The notes under the pieces are model-generated. The model worked only from the letters and a program-made list of their open reading frames with translations. It was not told where the DNA came from and searched no databases. DNA of 64,000 nt from Rapana venosa (Eukaryota > Mollusca > Gastropoda > Neogastropoda > Muricidae): NCBI GenBank assembly GCA_028751875.1, contig CM054162.1:8575730-8639729 (forward strand). The letters are read 5' to 3'. Below are positions 54,095 to 63,721 of the stretch, piece by piece (the first letter of the stretch is position 1; each line of letters begins with the position of its first letter). The position numbers and the translations under genes were made by a program.

Positions 54095-54133
<39 letters not shown>

Positions 54134-54145
54134 ATAGATAGATAA

Positions 54146-54179
<34 letters not shown>

Positions 54180-54195
54180 GGATGGATAGATAAAT
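54001..54195. repeat. GATA microsatellite
   Basis: Nearly pure (GATA)n with few variants. Confidence 0.95.
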
Positions 54196-54209
54196 AGTTT
54201 TTTAAAAAA

Positions 54210-54378
54210 ATTATTCTTTTATATCGAGGATAAATGAATAAGCACTTATGTGCTTTTTTACATCCAGTCCCCGTGTGTATGCATTTTTGTACATTCTGTC
54301 ATATGTTCCCACCGGCACACAATGGCCTACTTTTACGAAAAGCGGAACAGAATTTAACGTGTGCGCAAGAAGTTCTGC
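54210..54378 (-). mobile_element. SINE-1 3' half, framed by GATA repeats
   Basis: Minus body from tcgcagaacttcttgcgcac through gtaggccattgtgtgccggt, ggggactggatgt, agcacataagtgct and tcgatataaaagaat. (GATA)n abuts both ends (54001-54195 and 54381-54418). Confidence 0.85.
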
Positions 54379-54381
54379 GAC

Positions 54382-54419
<38 letters not shown>

Positions 54420-54470
54420 GAGAGAGAGAGAGAGAGAGAGAGAAGAGAGAGAGAGGGAGAGAGAGAGAAC
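54379..54470. repeat. GATA then GA microsatellite
   Basis: Continuation of GATA, then (GA)n. Confidence 0.95.
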
Positions 54471-54545
54471 TCTGAATTCTAAAATGGTTTAATGTACATC
54501 GGCCATTGGCCACAATACACTTTGGGGGGGGCAAAAACTTGAAGA
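54470..54545 (-). repeat. LINE 3' end with GAGTTC-type tail
   Basis: Minus: attgtggccaatggccgat, gtacattaaaccattttaga, attcagagttc. Same architecture as 51675-51735 and 63165-63225. Confidence 0.5.
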
Positions 54546-55215
54546 TGAAAAGTGGAAGATGTAAAAAATTCACATAAGTTTGGTAAGACTTCGGCACAAT
54601 ACCCTAGATTACACTCAAAACTGTGTACTCTTGCATAAGTATATTCCAACATCATGACTAAATAAAGACTGTCGTAGGCCAAGAATCAAAAAAAAATACA
54701 GATAAACAGTTTCAGTTCACCTTAGCTGCTTCCCAGGATACTATAAAAAGATAATATACCTTTGAACAAAGTTATTGATGAAGTTATACCTGATATGTTA
54801 ATACCTTCTCACATACAAATTACAAACATCAAGCACATCAGAAACCATAAGAGTTGAAATCATTAATGCTTATTAGTTTTTTTGCATTTTCATAATAGTT
54901 ACTGTACTCACAAGTTATTGCATTTTCAAAACATTCACCACTCCAGAAAAATGTGCCCACCAAATACAGCCATGTCATCCCTAGCCTAATGCAATGTCAA
55001 CACAATGCTTTATGCAAACAAAAATTGTATTGCACTGTGCTCTTTTATGTCATGTAACGTTTTACGTCATAACAAGAGAAAATGGGGTCTTAATCAAAAC
55101 ACTGCAAGACATCACTTTAGAAACAATATTCACTCATCACATGTCCTCTCAATCACATAAAATATGCAAATTTTATCCGAGAGTCGTAGCAGGACACCTC
55201 CTCAACTGCCATCAC
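54546..55215. other. A/T-rich stretch, no gene recognised
   Basis: About 670 bp without microsatellites and without a domain-bearing frame. It may be the 3' untranslated body of the element whose tail is at 54470. Confidence 0.35.
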
Positions 55216-55440
55216 ATACACACGCGCGCGCGCGCGCGCGAACGCACGCACGCATATGCATGCGCACCCATCCGCTTTTACACTCAACCCCCATCCCCCC
55301 AAAAAAAATCACTCATACCAATACATACACGCGTGCGCGCGCACACACACACACACACACATGCACACAAGCACGTACGCATAAATACACACACGTGCGC
55401 GCGCACGCGTGCACACGCACACACACACATACACACACTT
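55216..55440. repeat. AC/CG microsatellites
   Basis: AC with GCGC cores, interrupted by C-rich sequence. Confidence 0.9.
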
Positions 55441-55623
55441 ATACAAAATAATTGCTCATGGCCGTTCTCATTAAATTATAGCAACACAACATTCAGATCA
55501 ATGTTTCCAAAATGAAGTTTTCTCTTCTGTTAATAGCATGGAACACGAACCTGGATAAATTGTGCGTGTGATTTGGATTTGTAGTCGTGAGTAATGCATG
55601 AAACGGAAGCTTGGCTGATTCTT

Positions 55624-56617
55624 TTAGAAATTTAGCACTAGATCCTCATAGGCAGCACATTTAAATATGAAATGTTGTTCATATTCGATTTTTTCTTTGC
55701 AACATGGACACATTTTGTTTTGTACAATGTCACTGTAGCGATGCCCATTATTGTTTAGAGGAAGAACATTTCACCTTAATTGTGTTATAGCACTCGGAAA
55801 CTGTATGTATCCGTATCCAAAATATATCTTTCCTTTCCAAAAACAGCTTTGAATGTCCTATACGTTGTGTACCTGTCACATCCCTAAGAGCCCCATCCCA
55901 TTCTTGCCTGAACATGTCAACAAGCCTCTGAGTAAATGTAAAAATGCTTTTATATCCCCAAGATCTTGTTGAAACCAAACTATATTAAAGCTAAGGACAC
56001 ACAGTATCTCTCTAATTTTTGAAGCTCAACACAGCTTACCACATTTATCAAGTTCAAGTAACATTTCATAAGCCTTACGTGGTAACCTTACTTCACCCAT
56101 TTGTAATAGTTTAAACCAAAATCTTAAGCATGCTACATATGTATTTACATACAATGGATATCTGCCAAAGTTCCCCATATACCATGTTGTTTTGGGTCCT
56201 GACTGGAACACCAAGAAACCTCTTACAAGCAGCCATATGAACCTTCTCTAAATGTTCTAATCTGTTTAGTCCCCAAATGTCAGTAGAATATATCAATATC
56301 GGTTGGATCTTAGTATCAAAAATATTTACGAAGGTGTCTGCTGTTATTTCCTTACATTTTTGGAAACCCTTATTAACTTGAACTTTTGCCTTTCTCCCTT
56401 TAGAAGCTAAGTGAAGGTTTCCTTTTTTTTCACTTATCATAGTTGTAAAGTTAAATTCCAGATAGCAAAAGCTATTTACCACTTCTAATCTTTTACCATC
56501 AAAGAACCATTTTTCACGTTTCCCTAAAAAGCCCCCCTTTCTAAATACCATTACCTTAGTTTTATCAACATTAAAACATAAATTCATGTTGTCACAACAG
56601 CTCTTTAAAACGTTCAA
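55624..56617 (-). pseudogene. LINE-B ORF2 thumb and C-terminal knuckle
   Basis: First frame (56617-56111): NVLKSCCDNMNLCFNVDKTK, VMVFRKGG, EVVNSFCYLEFNF, QPILIYSTDIWGLNRLEHLE and KVHMAACKRFLGVPVRT. After a frameshift near 56190: GRYPLYVNTYVACLRFWFKL and RLPRKAYEMLLELDKCGK. Later pieces: FTQRLVDMFRQEWDGAL, NTIKVKCSS and, ending at 55624, GHRYSDIVQNKMCPCC followed by KEKIEYEQHFIFKC. This is a C-x2-C-x8-H-x4-C zinc-knuckle-like end. The region follows the polymerase and probably helps bind the element RNA. Same order as the 44298-45200 copy. Confidence 0.8.
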
Positions 56618-56639
56618 TTGGTTTTTAAGTCAACCTGGA

Positions 56640-57724
56640 GTAACTTACACCAATGCTACATCATCTCCAAATAGCAAAAGGAATAATTCCAAAGCATCAG
56701 GTATCATTCGAACCCCATGTTTTCCTTTACCATTCATGTAATTTTGCTATATAATTTATGAAAATTGAAAACAAGGTAGGTCTCAAAAAAAACATCCCTG
56801 TCTGACTCCTACTGGCGTTTCAAATGTCTGTTAATTCAGAGTTTACGCGGACACATGACAACAATGACATATACATGGCCCTCGGTGAAGCAAAAAATCT
56901 ACCCCGCACACCTTGGTCTTTAAGACATTGCAAAAGTTTATTATGGCAAACTGAATCAAAAGCCTTTCTAAAATCTATAAAAGCAACATAAAGTGTCCTA
57001 CCTTTCCTACTCATACAATTTTGAATTGCAACATGCAAAGTAAATATCTGATCAACTGTTGAATACTTTTTCTGTAATCCTGCTTGAAACTCTGAAATAA
57101 TATTTTCTAACCAACTGTACAGCCTTGTATTAAAAACCGTTGTACAACGTTAAGAAAGTATGCTTAAAAGAGACACCCCTCTATTTTGTCTACATTTTCA
57201 AAGTATCCCGTTTTATGTAATGGAATGATTATAGCTTTGGACCAGTCATGAGGGTAGACTCCCTGCTCAAAAATTTGGTTAAATAGTTTTGTCAGAAATG
57301 CCTGGACCTTCTTGCCACCAGGTTTCAGCATTTCAGCAGATATGTCATCTATACCACTCGCTTTACCATTTTTTAGTTTTCTGATGGCCTGAATAACTTC
57401 TTCTTCTCATATGCTTTCATTCAGGACATGACACACTTCATCAGATAAATCAAATTCAATGCCACAATTATTATCATCTATATTATCATTTTGGAAAACG
57501 CTCTTGTAATGGTTAAACCATCTATCTGTGGAAACTTTTCTTAGAAACTTTTTCTTTATTTGTACAACCCATTGCTCTTAATTCCTTCCAAAAACGTAAC
57601 GGATTATGAATTTCCTTACTAGAATGTCAGCCTTTTGCTTTCTAAAAGCTTGTCTCTTCATCTTTAGCAATCGCTTATACCTTTTCCTAATTATGCAACC
57701 CTATCTTCTTCTCTTCTTGCTTTT
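56640..57724 (-). pseudogene. LINE-B ORF2 reverse transcriptase, broken
   Basis: Minus strand, several frames: FRKQKADI and RFWKELRAMG (linker); EEEVIQAIRKLKNGKASGID followed by DISAEMLKPGGKKVQ (fingers); HDWSKAIIIPLHKTG; SEFQAGLQKKYSTVDQIF-like sequence with shifts; and YVAFIDFRKAFDSVCHNKLL (block with the first catalytic Asp, 56820-57038). Then a stop, a shifted GVRQG box, PTLFSIFI, and LLFGDDVALV at 56651-56680 with the catalytic Asp-Asp at 56660-56665. The box is F-G-D-D rather than the common F-A-D-D or Y-A-D-D. An in-frame TGA before EEEVIQ and at least four frameshifts inactivate it. Confidence 0.8.
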
Positions 57725-58918
57725 CTAAAGAGGTTTAGTTTTCTTCCTTGCTTCCTTTATTGCTGTGTTACACTCACCATCAAACCACTCTGATTTTTCT
57801 TTTTGGTTGGGACAAAACACCTTAAACATACACTTGCTAGAATCTTTCAGACATTGGACAAACATTTCTAATGCATTTTCAACATCACTGTCAATACTTG
57901 TTGTTGCCAAGGTCTGTTTTTGAATATATCTACTCTCCCAGACTTTTACAAAATCATCTCCATGTACCTTGTCCCATATAAATTTTCCCAACACCATATT
58001 GTCATTTTGTTTTGTTTCAGTAAGACCAACAGTGTCTTCTCCTCTAGATTCCAAGTGCAAAGAAACTGGTAAATGATCTGAATCTACAGAGTTCTCAACA
58101 AACAAAGATGTCACACAATTAGAAGAAAAAAGTTCAATTGACACAAGAAAATAATCCAACACACTTTCACCAGAAAGCCCAATATATGTACAACTGTCAT
58201 CAAAGCCTGAATTACACATACCATTCAATATGATACAATCTAAACTATTACAAAACTCAATTAACTGCTGACCAAAATTGTTTATGCTGTTGTCTTGAGA
58301 TTTTCTAGGATACTGGTTTTGATCAGGGAATATAGTTTGTTCATAATCATCATAATCTCCATTAAAACAGTAAATTTTCTGTACAGTTCTTGCATTTAAG
58401 TCACCACATAACAGAATGAGAAAGTCACCAAATGATTCATACAGATCTGATAAACATTGGTCTAATAGCTCAATGCCATAGACACCCTGCTGTGTCTTCC
58501 AAAATGCAGAATCACAGGGAGGAATATAAGAACAAACAAACATAACATTTTTTCTTGTACAAAATAAACCTTTGCTGATATTTACAACTACCACGTTCTC
58601 TTGTCCTATATTCATGCGTTTAATAAAATTAGCAAAACATTTCCTTATCATAACAATAACACCACCAGCATATCTCCCTTGATGTGACAGCTTCTTTGCT
58701 TTAGCGATAAATATTTCAAAGTCTTTCAACAGAGCTGATTCAAAATCAAAAGCAACAGAAGTCTCGGTTAGACAAACAAAATCATAGGACGTCACAAAAT
58801 AAATGGAATCATTGTTTTCCAGATTTTGTAGTAACCCATTTACATTATAGTTCAGAAATTTTACTTGTCTAGTATGTACACTATCTCCAGTAAGTTGTGC
58901 TTCCATCCCAAATGACAT
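57725..58918 (-). CDS. LINE-B ORF2 N-terminal part: EEP endonuclease domain
   Basis: 397 codons open from ATG 58918, starting MSFGMEAQLTGD. All hallmark motifs of the endonuclease/exonuclease/phosphatase family are in order: NYNVNGL (residues 23-29), LTET (50-53, catalytic Glu), YIPP (131-134), GDLNAR (172-177, catalytic Asp and Asn), LDYFLVS (254-260), SDHLPV (280-285, the terminal Asp-His pair). After about residue 300 comes the linker that leads to the polymerase, with WFDGECN matching WFDSKCE in the 43593-44297 copy. This domain nicks chromosomal target DNA for target-primed reverse transcription. The frame is intact, yet the ORF stops at 57725, before the polymerase, so the copy cannot make full ORF2. 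It is not a host nuclease: a reverse transcriptase follows in the same orientation. Confidence 0.85.
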   Translation of the reverse strand: MSFGMEAQLTGDSVHTRQVKFLNYNVNGLLQNLENNDSIYFVTSYDFVCLTETSVAFDFESALLKDFEIFIAKAKKLSHQGRYAGGVIVMIRKCFANFIKRMNIGQENVVVVNISKGLFCTRKNVMFVCSYIPPCDSAFWKTQQGVYGIELLDQCLSDLYESFGDFLILLCGDLNARTVQKIYCFNGDYDDYEQTIFPDQNQYPRKSQDNSINNFGQQLIEFCNSLDCIILNGMCNSGFDDSCTYIGLSGESVLDYFLVSIELFSSNCVTSLFVENSVDSDHLPVSLHLESRGEDTVGLTETKQNDNMVLGKFIWDKVHGDDFVKVWESRYIQKQTLATTSIDSDVENALEMFVQCLKDSSKCMFKVFCPNQKEKSEWFDGECNTAIKEARKKTKPL

Positions 58919-58993
58919 TTCATGAATTCTAGTGCAACAACACCCCTTTTTATTTGGGGGCTTAGTACCAAGTACTGTGGCCAGGCCGAAATC

Positions 58994-59660
58994 CTATTTG
59001 TTGGTGCTTTCCAAACCACGCTTGTTGGGGCAAGGAATCATGTGGTTGTACCTGCTTTTTATTCTGTGTGAGCCTTCCAGATTCAGCCCTTTTAAAAGAT
59101 CAACAATGTTGCTCTGGCTGCTTGATCTTGGTGCAGCTTTACTACGGCTCTGGCTCAGAGCACGTGAACCAGATGCAGCCCGTCTTGGACGCAGGCTGTG
59201 AGATGCAGGTGGGTTCTGTGAGGTTTGACCCATGTCTTTGTCCAGTGTATGTCCCATGTCCTGTCCATCTGTCAGTTTGTCAGTAGGTATTTCTTGACTA
59301 CATGTACTATGTTCAAGTATATTTTCATTCTCAGCCTTGTCTATCATGTTGTCTTTGTCAATGTTCAACCCAGTTTCAGACTGTTCCATACTTTGTGATA
59401 TGTCATCTGAAATACCATGTATGACACAACCCAGCTCTGTCACAGCCTGTTTGGTGCTTTGTGAGAGATGGGGGTCATTGCCATCTTTTTGGTTTGTGTT
59501 CAATGGATTTACCCCAGAGGTCTCACAGTTTGTACAGACCGCATCATGTTGGAAAAGAACGGCATTATTCACAATGACACCATCATCATCATCATCATCA
59601 TCAACATCATCATCAACATCATCATCATCAACAACATCATCACATCATCATCATCATCAA

Positions 59661-59701
<41 letters not shown>

Positions 59702-59990
59702 ACAACAACATCATCATCAACCACGGTCTTAACTCTGATTTCTTCATGACTGTCAGTTTGTAAGTTGTTTCCTTTGTCACAGTCAGAGTCATCAGTGTCA
59801 CTGCTTTCTCTCTGACTTAACCCAGTCTCTGCCCTGGTTTGCTCACCAATGCAGGGGCTGCCCCCTCTGAAAGATTCAGTCGCCTGTGACCTACTTGTAA
59901 TTCTAGTAGTGCCTCTGTTTGTTCTGGACTCTGCTGCATGTGACTGTCTGGCATTGTCTCTTAGCGTGACCAGCCTTCTATGCTCCCCAT
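58994..59990 (-). pseudogene. LINE-B ORF1, acidic/low-complexity protein
   Basis: Upstream frame reads EHRRLVTLRDNARQSHAAES, then SRSQATESFRGGSP and SDTDDSDCD, and enters a GAT repeat read as poly-Asp. One base is missing in that repeat near 59642. After it the frame continues as DDGVIVNNAVLFQHD, CTNCETSGVNPL, LRPRRAASGSRALSQSRSK and NLEGSHRIKSRYNHMIPC, with a stop at 58994. Full length would be about 330 codons. The protein is rich in Ser, Asp and Gln with a basic Ser/Arg patch before the C-terminus, a plausible RNA-binding region, but no RRM, zinc knuckle or PHD motif is evident. Position just upstream of ORF2 is what suggests ORF1. The downstream 193-codon frame can also start at GTG 59572. 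Confidence 0.65.
59580..59730. repeat. CAT/ATC trinucleotide array within LINE-B ORF1
   Basis: (CAT)n with AAC interruptions; antisense GAT encodes the Asp tract of ORF1. One base is missing at about 59642. Confidence 0.95.
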
Positions 59991-59995
59991 TTTAG

Positions 59996-60300
59996 AGAGA
60001 GAGAGAGATAGAGAGAGAGACGAACGGACGGATGGACAGACAGACACATACATACATACATACATACACACATACATACGCACACATACATAAGTGCATA
60101 CATACATGCATACATACATACATACATACATGCGCACACACACATGCATACATACATACATACATACATACATACGTACATACATACATACGTACATACA
60201 TACATACATAGATCGACAGACAGGCAGACAGACAGACAGTCAGAGAGACCGACCGAAAGACCGACCGACAGACAGACAGACTGACAGACAGACAAAAATA
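59996..60300. repeat. GA, CATA and GACA composite microsatellite
   Basis: (GA)n, (CATA)n with CACA, then GACA/GACC-type repeats. Confidence 0.95.
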
Positions 60301-60654
60301 AAAGATGAATTGATCAATACATAGATCAAACAGACAAACTAAACAGACAAACAGAAACAGAGCACCAACAAACCCACACCAAGAAAGGAAAGCATAAACA
60401 AGTAAAATAGACTGATGGATAAACGAACAACACAACCGTGTTAAAAGAATGAAACAAACAAACAAACCATCAGGGAAAAAAACGACTAAACAACTGAACC
60501 AACAAACATAGACACAGATAAAGAAATGATACAACAGATAACTCCCACAGGCGACAGGATAATCGATAAACGGGAAGTTATGGAAATTTTTTTTTAGCCA
60601 ACATGTGGCAGCTATATCTTTTAGTGTGGGGGGTGTGTGTATTTTTGGAGGTGG
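60301..60654. other. A-rich stretch, no gene recognised
   Basis: AAC-rich; no motif. Confidence 0.4.
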
Positions 60655-61310
60655 GTGTTGGTTAGGTTGATTGAGTGTATGTATGTTTGCTTGTTTGGCT
60701 GGTTGAGTGTATGCATGTTTGCTGGTTGGTTGGTTGGTTGGTTGGTTGGTGCAGTGTATGTATGTTTGCTTGGTTGGTTGGTGGAGTGTGTGTATGTTTT
60801 GCTTGGTTGGTTGGTTGGTTAGTGGATTGTATGTATGTTCCTTGGTTGGTAGGTGGAGTGTGTGTATGTTTGCTTGGTTGGTTGGTTAAGTGTATGTATG
60901 TTTGGTTAATGGAGTGTATGTATGTATGTTTGCTTGTTTGTTGGTGGAGTGTATGTATATTTGCTTGTTTGGTTGGTGAGTGTATGTATGTTTGCTTGGT
61001 TGGTTGGTTGCGCCTCGATTTATTTGTTATACAAGATTCAGCGCTATATAAATTTCATTTATTATTATTATTATTATTATTATTGTTTGGTTGGTTGGTT
61101 GGATGAGTGTATGTATGTTTGCTTGGTTGGTTGGTTGATTGTGTATATGTTTGCTTGGTTGGTTTGTTGGTGGAGTGTGTGTATTTTTGGGGGGGTTGGT
61201 TGAGTGAATGTATGTTTGCATGTTTGGTTGGTTGAGTGTATTTATGTGTGTTTGCTTGGGTTGGTTGGTGGAGTGTGTGTATGTTTGCTTGGTTGGTTTC
61301 TTTACCGTTA
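60655..61310 (+). repeat. Irregular minisatellite, TTGGTTGG / GTGTATGTATG motif
   Basis: Units of about 45-60 bp made of gagtgtatgtatgtttgctt followed by one to six ggtt/ttgg repeats, about 12 units. Interrupted at 61013-61084 by a LINE-D 3' end. Trp/Leu/Val frames are artefacts. Confidence 0.85.
61013..61084 (+). mobile_element. LINE-D 3' end inside the minisatellite
   Basis: gatttatttgttatacaaga, ttcagcgctatataaattt and (ATT)n, flanked on both sides by TTGG units. Confidence 0.7.
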
Positions 61311-61324
61311 TTTATCTGTTTTCG

Positions 61325-61495
61325 TGTGTGGTGTGTGTGGGGGGGGGGGGGGGGGGGGGGGCTGACGAGGGGGTTTGCAGGTTGTGTGTGTATGTGTGTG
61401 TGTGTGTGTGTGTGTAATGTGGTGTGGATGTGGTGTGTGGTGTGTGTGTGTTGTGTATGGTGCTGTGTGTGTGTGGTTTTATTTGCTTATTTATT
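61325..61495. repeat. TG microsatellite and run of 23 G
   Basis: (TG)n, G-run 61339-61361, then further TG. Confidence 0.9.
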
Positions 61496-61498
61496 TAT

Positions 61499-61712
61499 TT
61501 ATGCTTTTATATCGAGGATAATGGAATGAGCACTCATGTGCTTTTTTTACATCCAGTCCCCGTATGTATGCGGTTTTGTAAAGTTTGTCATTTGTTTCCA
61601 CCGGCACACAATGGCCTACTCTTCCAAAAAGCGGAACAGCATTTAGCGTGTGCGCAAGATGTTCTGCATGCGTTTGAAAACGGGGCCTCGGTTTAGTCTC
61701 ATCCGAAGGATG
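61499..61712 (-). mobile_element. SINE-1 copy, 5'-truncated
   Basis: Minus body from atccttcggatgagac to ctcgatataaaagc. The agcacatgagtgct hairpin is intact. A TG repeat replaces the head. Confidence 0.85.
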
Positions 61713-61900
61713 TGGTGTGTGTGTGTGTGGGGGGGGGGAGGATGTATGTGTGTGTATTGTGTGTGTGTGTGTGTGTGTTGTGTGTGTGTGTATAGTGTAG
61801 TGTAGTTTTGTGTAGTGTAGTGAAGTGTGTGTGCGCGCACACGTGCGCGCGTATGTGTGTGGAGGTGTGTGTCTGTGTGTGGTTGCTCGTTTGTATTGCT
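61713..61900. repeat. TG microsatellite with G-run and GCGC core
   Basis: Imperfect (TG)n. Confidence 0.9.
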
Positions 61901-61920
61901 GTTATGGACGGAGGCCTTCT

Positions 61921-62242
61921 CAACATAGCCTGGTGGTTACAGTGATGTATTCGTGATCTGCTGCCCCGAGTTCGAATCTCGTTCAAGAGGATTTTTCTGT
62001 AGTTAACATCAGTGCTGACTCCACTCCCCCCAAAAGTCCTTCTGATGAGACTATAAACCGAGGTCCCGTGTGCGAACGCACGCAGAACATCTTGCGCACA
62101 CATTAAAACCCGTTCCGCTTTTTTAAAGAGAAGGCCATTGTGCACCGGTGGGAATGGATGACAAAATATACAAACTGCATACACACGGGAACTGGATGTA
62201 AAAAGCAAATACGTGCTTATTCCATTATCCTCGAATTCAATG
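61921..62242 (+). mobile_element. SINE-1, nearly full-length
   Basis: A box tagcctggtgg at 61926, B box cgagttcgaatctc at about 61968, then caagaggatttttctgt (changed palindrome), acatcagtgctgactcc, ttctgatgagactataaacc, gtgtgcgaacgcacgc, accggtgggaatgg, acacacgggaactggatgt and gtgcttattccattatcctc. Confidence 0.85.
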
Positions 62243-62474
62243 GATGGAAGAACGTCAAATAATATCAATAGAAATAAAATGTAAAACTTAATGACATTTT
62301 ACAACAGGCCATAACAACTAGCTTACATTAATAACTGAAAAAAGGTTTTGCGCTGGGCCTTTACATTAACTTGCATAATGCTTGTCAATGGAAACGTGGT
62401 CTTACGATTCAATTAAGCCCACGCCAAACTAAGAATGGATAAAAAAAAAATAAATAAATAAAAAATAAATCATA
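62243..62474. other. A/T-rich stretch, nothing recognised
   Basis: May be the body of the tRNA-headed element at 62475. Confidence 0.35.
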
Positions 62475-62560
62475 AAAACGAAAACCCTTACGGGATTTGA
62501 TCCCTCAACCGCAAAACCAGAATTGCAATACACTGACCACTGCGCTACGGGTCCTGTTCT
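62475..62560 (-). mobile_element. tRNA-like head, unclassified SINE or tRNA pseudogene
   Basis: Minus: ggacccgtagcgcagtgg (A-box-like), gcaattctggttttgc (4-bp anticodon-like stem with an 8-base loop) and gagggatcaaatcccg (B-box-like). The acceptor stem does not pair, so it is not a functional tRNA gene. It resembles none of the other SINE heads here. Confidence 0.45.
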
Positions 62561-62780
62561 TTTCTGTCGATGAACAAATGGATCGATTGATAAAAACTGA
62601 ATAAATGAATAAAAAAGAGAGAAGTAAATGATAGAATAAATGAATGAATGAATAAACAGAATTATTCAGATCTAGTTTACTTTCTGCTTTCAAAGTGTTA
62701 TTTTTGGTCCATCAATTCTGTAACTGTTACGGTGTTATTACCCTCTGAAAAGTAAACAGCAGTATGCATACTTTGCCCAG
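62561..62780. other. Short A/T-rich stretch
   Basis: Nothing recognised. Confidence 0.35.
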
Positions 62781-62784
62781 TGAG

Positions 62785-63162
62785 AGAGACAGACAGACAG
62801 ACAGACAGAGACAGAGGCCGAGAGAGACAGAGACAGAGAGAGAGAGAAACTGACACACAGACAGAGAGAGACAGAGAGACACAGAGAGAGACATACAGAC
62901 AGGCAGACAGACATAGAGAGAGACAGACATAGAGAGACACAGAGAGAGGAGACAGAGCGAGACACAGAGAGAGAAAGAAAGGCAGACAGAGACACAGAGA
63001 GAGACCGAGAGTGAGACACAGAGAGAGAGAAAGACAGGCAGAGAGACAGAGAGAGACAGAGAGAGACACACAGAGAGGCAGACAGACAGAGAGAGACACA
63101 CAGAGAGAGGAGACAGAGAGAGACAGAGACAGAAAGAGAGAGAGAGACAGACAGACAGACAG
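62785..63162. repeat. GACA/GA microsatellite
   Basis: About 380 bp of imperfect (GACA)n/(GAGA)n. Confidence 0.95.
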
Positions 63163-63164
63163 AG

Positions 63165-63225
63165 AACTCGAACTCGAAAGATTTATTCACAAAAAGGCCA
63201 TTGGCTCATACATGAAGGGGGTTGC
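63165..63225 (-). repeat. LINE 3' end with GAGTTC tail
   Basis: Minus: atgagccaatggccttttt, gtgaataaatctttcgagt, tcgagttc. An AATAAA signal and two hexamer tail units. Confidence 0.55.
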
Positions 63226-63425
63226 TGGACTGCTCAGTATTTTAGTGAGAAAAATAAGTAACACAAAAAAACAAAACACAGAGAGACTGAGAGAGACAGA
63301 GAGTTTTTCGTCTACCCTTTCGTTCCTGGGCTAGAGCTCCGAGTGAGATGTTGTGCACGCCATCACTTTTATCCACCATGAAGACAGCCAAACACGACAC
63401 CTAAGGGCGGGAATAATTTTTTTAA
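63226..63425. other. Single-copy stretch
   Basis: Nothing recognised; a short piece ctagagctccgagtgag near 63330 recalls the SINE-2 3' end in reverse. Confidence 0.35.
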
Positions 63426-63444
63426 TTACTTTTTGTTATCCGTT

Positions 63445-63705
63445 CTAATTACTGACAAGAGTAAACTACTCTTCCTAAATGCAGAACGGGTTTTAACGTG
63501 TGCACAAGACATCATGGGTACGTTCAAAAAACGGAGCCTTAAAATCTAAGATCCCCTCTGAAAGGCTTTTGAGGGAGTGGAATCAGAACTGACGTTAACT
63601 CCAGGGGGAAAAATCCCTTGAACGGGTGTTTCGGTGGTGGCTCGATCCCGGGCGGTCAGATCACCAACACATTGCTCTATCCACTAACACCCTCCCTCCC
63701 CTCTT
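63445..63705 (-). mobile_element. SINE-1 copy, head and 5' body, diverged
   Basis: Minus: A-box-like gttagtggatagagc, B-box-like cgggatcgagcc, gttcaagggatttttcccc, tggagttaacgtcagttctg, then cgttttttgaacgtacccat, cgtgtgcacaagac-type sequence and gtaaactactcttcc. The tail is lost. Confidence 0.65.
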
Positions 63706-63721
63706 CTCAGATTTCCATTTA

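Larger units (their letters stand above)
55450..59995 (-). mobile_element. LINE-B, near full-length two-ORF element
   Basis: Best-preserved element in the window. On the minus strand: ORF1 (59990-58994, one frameshift), a gap of 75 bp, ORF2 with an intact endonuclease domain (58918-57725), a reverse transcriptase with several frameshifts and stops (57724-56640), thumb and C-terminal region (56617-55624) and a 3' UTR of about 175 bp running into a TG/AC repeat. The 5' end stops at a GA microsatellite at 59996, so some 5' sequence is probably missing. About 4.5 kb is close to the usual size for a two-ORF non-LTR element. Clade not assigned; the C-C-H-C end argues against RTE. Confidence 0.9.

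Noticed and set aside
57725..58918. Host gene for an endonuclease/phosphatase
   Set aside because: A reverse transcriptase and a C-C-H-C end follow in the same orientation, and related pieces recur at 43593-45200. It is a LINE ORF2.
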